Of a stretch of 14,814 nucleotides of DNA, positions 14,117 to 14,814 are shown piece after piece. The DNA comes from UBA965 sp046303375 (GTDB lineage Bacteria > Chloroflexota > Chloroflexia > Chloroflexales > Roseiflexaceae). Within the stretch, counting starts at the first letter, position 1. Each line of letters starts with the position of its first letter. The DNA lies in NCBI GenBank assembly GCA_046303375.1, contig JBKCGB010000202.1, positions 1-14,814 of the forward strand. Reading direction: 5' to 3'. Under the pieces are notes generated by a model that was not told where the DNA came from, made no database searches, and saw nothing but the letters and a program-made list of their open reading frames with translations. Made by a program: the position numbers and the translations under genes.

Positions 14117-14814
14117 TCGTATTTGGCACCTCTGCGTATGCATCTGCTACTGCATTGCTTGGATGGGGCACATTGCTCCCGTGCAACGGCATGCGCCCAC
14201 ATCCACATCCACACCATCGACCACCATGCACGGCTTTGGCATCAACACGCACCTCGCCACACGCCTACGTGAGCCGACAAGCATTGACACTGGAGTGCAC
14301 CTCCTGGCCGAAGGCGGCGTACGTTGGGTACGTGAAGATGTGCACTGGTACCGCATCCAACGCACACCACAGGCCGCATACTGGGACTACTACGACCGCA
14401 CATTTATGCAACTCCACGCACAGCACATCAACATTCTCGGTGTGCTCGGGCATGCACCGGGTTGGGCCACTGCAGAGATGAGCGATAACCCGTACGGGAT
14501 TAGCTTTTATGCGCCTGATCCCGATTTATTTGCGTCATGGGCCGCCAAAACAGTGGCGCGCTACCGCGGCATCATCCACTACTGGCAAATCGGTAATGAG
14601 CCGGATAATGCTTTTTTTTGGCGGCCACACCCCGACCCCCATGCCTACGCCACCTTGGTACGGCGTACTGTGGCAGCCATTGCGCGGGTGGCGCCCGAGG
14701 TCCGTATCGTGGCCGCCGGCACCAATCCCTACGATGCAACTTTTCTCATACACGCCGCCCAAGCCGGATTGTGGAACGACATCGATATTGTTGCAATTCA
14801 TCCATATGTCAATC
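14073..14814 (+). CDS. Secreted clan GH-A glycoside hydrolase (GH39/GH5-like), 3' end outside window
   Basis: Open frame of 247 codons cut by the right edge. The N-terminus has basic residues, a Trp/Cys/Ile-rich hydrophobic stretch (about residues 17-33) and a Ser/Thr/Pro linker, suggesting export. The catalytic TIM barrel begins near HGFGINTHL (52-60), with GGVRWVREDVHWYRI following. WQIGNEPDN (171-179) holds the NEP motif with Glu176 as predicted acid/base; IDIVAIHPYVN near the edge fits a later barrel strand. The nucleophile Glu would lie beyond the window. The overall look is like GH39 or PslG-type polysaccharide hydrolases; substrate unknown. The start at 14073 has AGGA (14062-14065) 7 bases upstream and lies inside the preceding gene (44-base overlap); ATGs at 14055, 14163 and 14226 are alternatives. 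Confidence 0.8.
   Translation, partial: MHVAKPPPSPLQFHSRIWHLCVCICYCIAWMGHIAPVQRHAPTSTSTPSTTMHGFGINTHLATRLREPTSIDTGVHLLAEGGVRWVREDVHWYRIQRTPQAAYWDYYDRTFMQLHAQHINILGVLGHAPGWATAEMSDNPYGISFYAPDPDLFASWAAKTVARYRGIIHYWQIGNEPDNAFFWRPHPDPHAYATLVRRTVAAIARVAPEVRIVAAGTNPYDATFLIHAAQAGLWNDIDIVAIHPYVN

Noticed and set aside
1..14814. CRISPR array, tRNA/rRNA, insertion sequence or phage module
   Set aside because: No regularly spaced direct repeats, cloverleaf-like segment, transposase motif or terminal repeats were seen on reading through the window.

Overview
The window looks like chromosomal DNA of a free-living bacterium, most likely a filamentous member of the Chloroflexota (class Chloroflexia or close relatives). 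That placement is an inference from gene content: a CarH-type photoreceptor beside phytoene synthase, a Zn-ribbon methyltransferase, a very long Ig/macroglobulin-like surface protein, a P/T-rich lipoprotein HtrA, and a Gram-positive-type SOS box. GC content is moderate to high and even. No tRNA, rRNA, CRISPR array, transposon or phage gene was seen. Coding density is high, with short gaps or overlaps.

Layout. (1) 1-1050, minus strand: DNA polymerase IV (dinB), cut by the left edge, with a LexA-box-like palindrome just upstream. (2) 1051-1359: the only long non-coding gap, holding dinB control elements on one side and a strong promoter plus a leader inverted repeat for the next gene on the other. 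(3) 1360-3819, plus strand: A-type Fe-S carrier (ErpA/IscA-like), hairpin terminator, one-domain rhodanese, Trm112-ribbon methyltransferase, and an Asp-box beta-propeller. The last three are tightly coupled. (4) 3952-8606, plus strand: a CarH-like MerR/B12 photoreceptor-repressor under its own promoter, then phytoene synthase (crtB), a DUF2085 membrane protein, a TIGR01777 epimerase and a lipoprotein HtrA protease, the last four packed as an apparent operon. (5) 8603-9199, minus strand: leucyl/phenylalanyl-tRNA-protein transferase (aat), convergent with htrA and overlapping it at the stop codons. (6) 9236-14116, plus strand: a 1626-residue membrane-anchored Ig/macroglobulin-like protein without a thioester, followed by an overlapping secreted clan GH-A glycoside hydrolase cut by the right edge.

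How the parts fit. The most informative unit is carH-crtB. The regulator keeps every residue used for adenosylcobalamin light sensing in Thermus CarH, so this bacterium probably makes carotenoids in response to light. Repeated elements in the carH and crtB upstream regions are candidate operators. The dinB palindrome points to SOS control of translesion synthesis. Four plus-strand transcription units share one promoter form (17-bp spacer plus an extended TG -10). The last two genes probably act at the cell surface.
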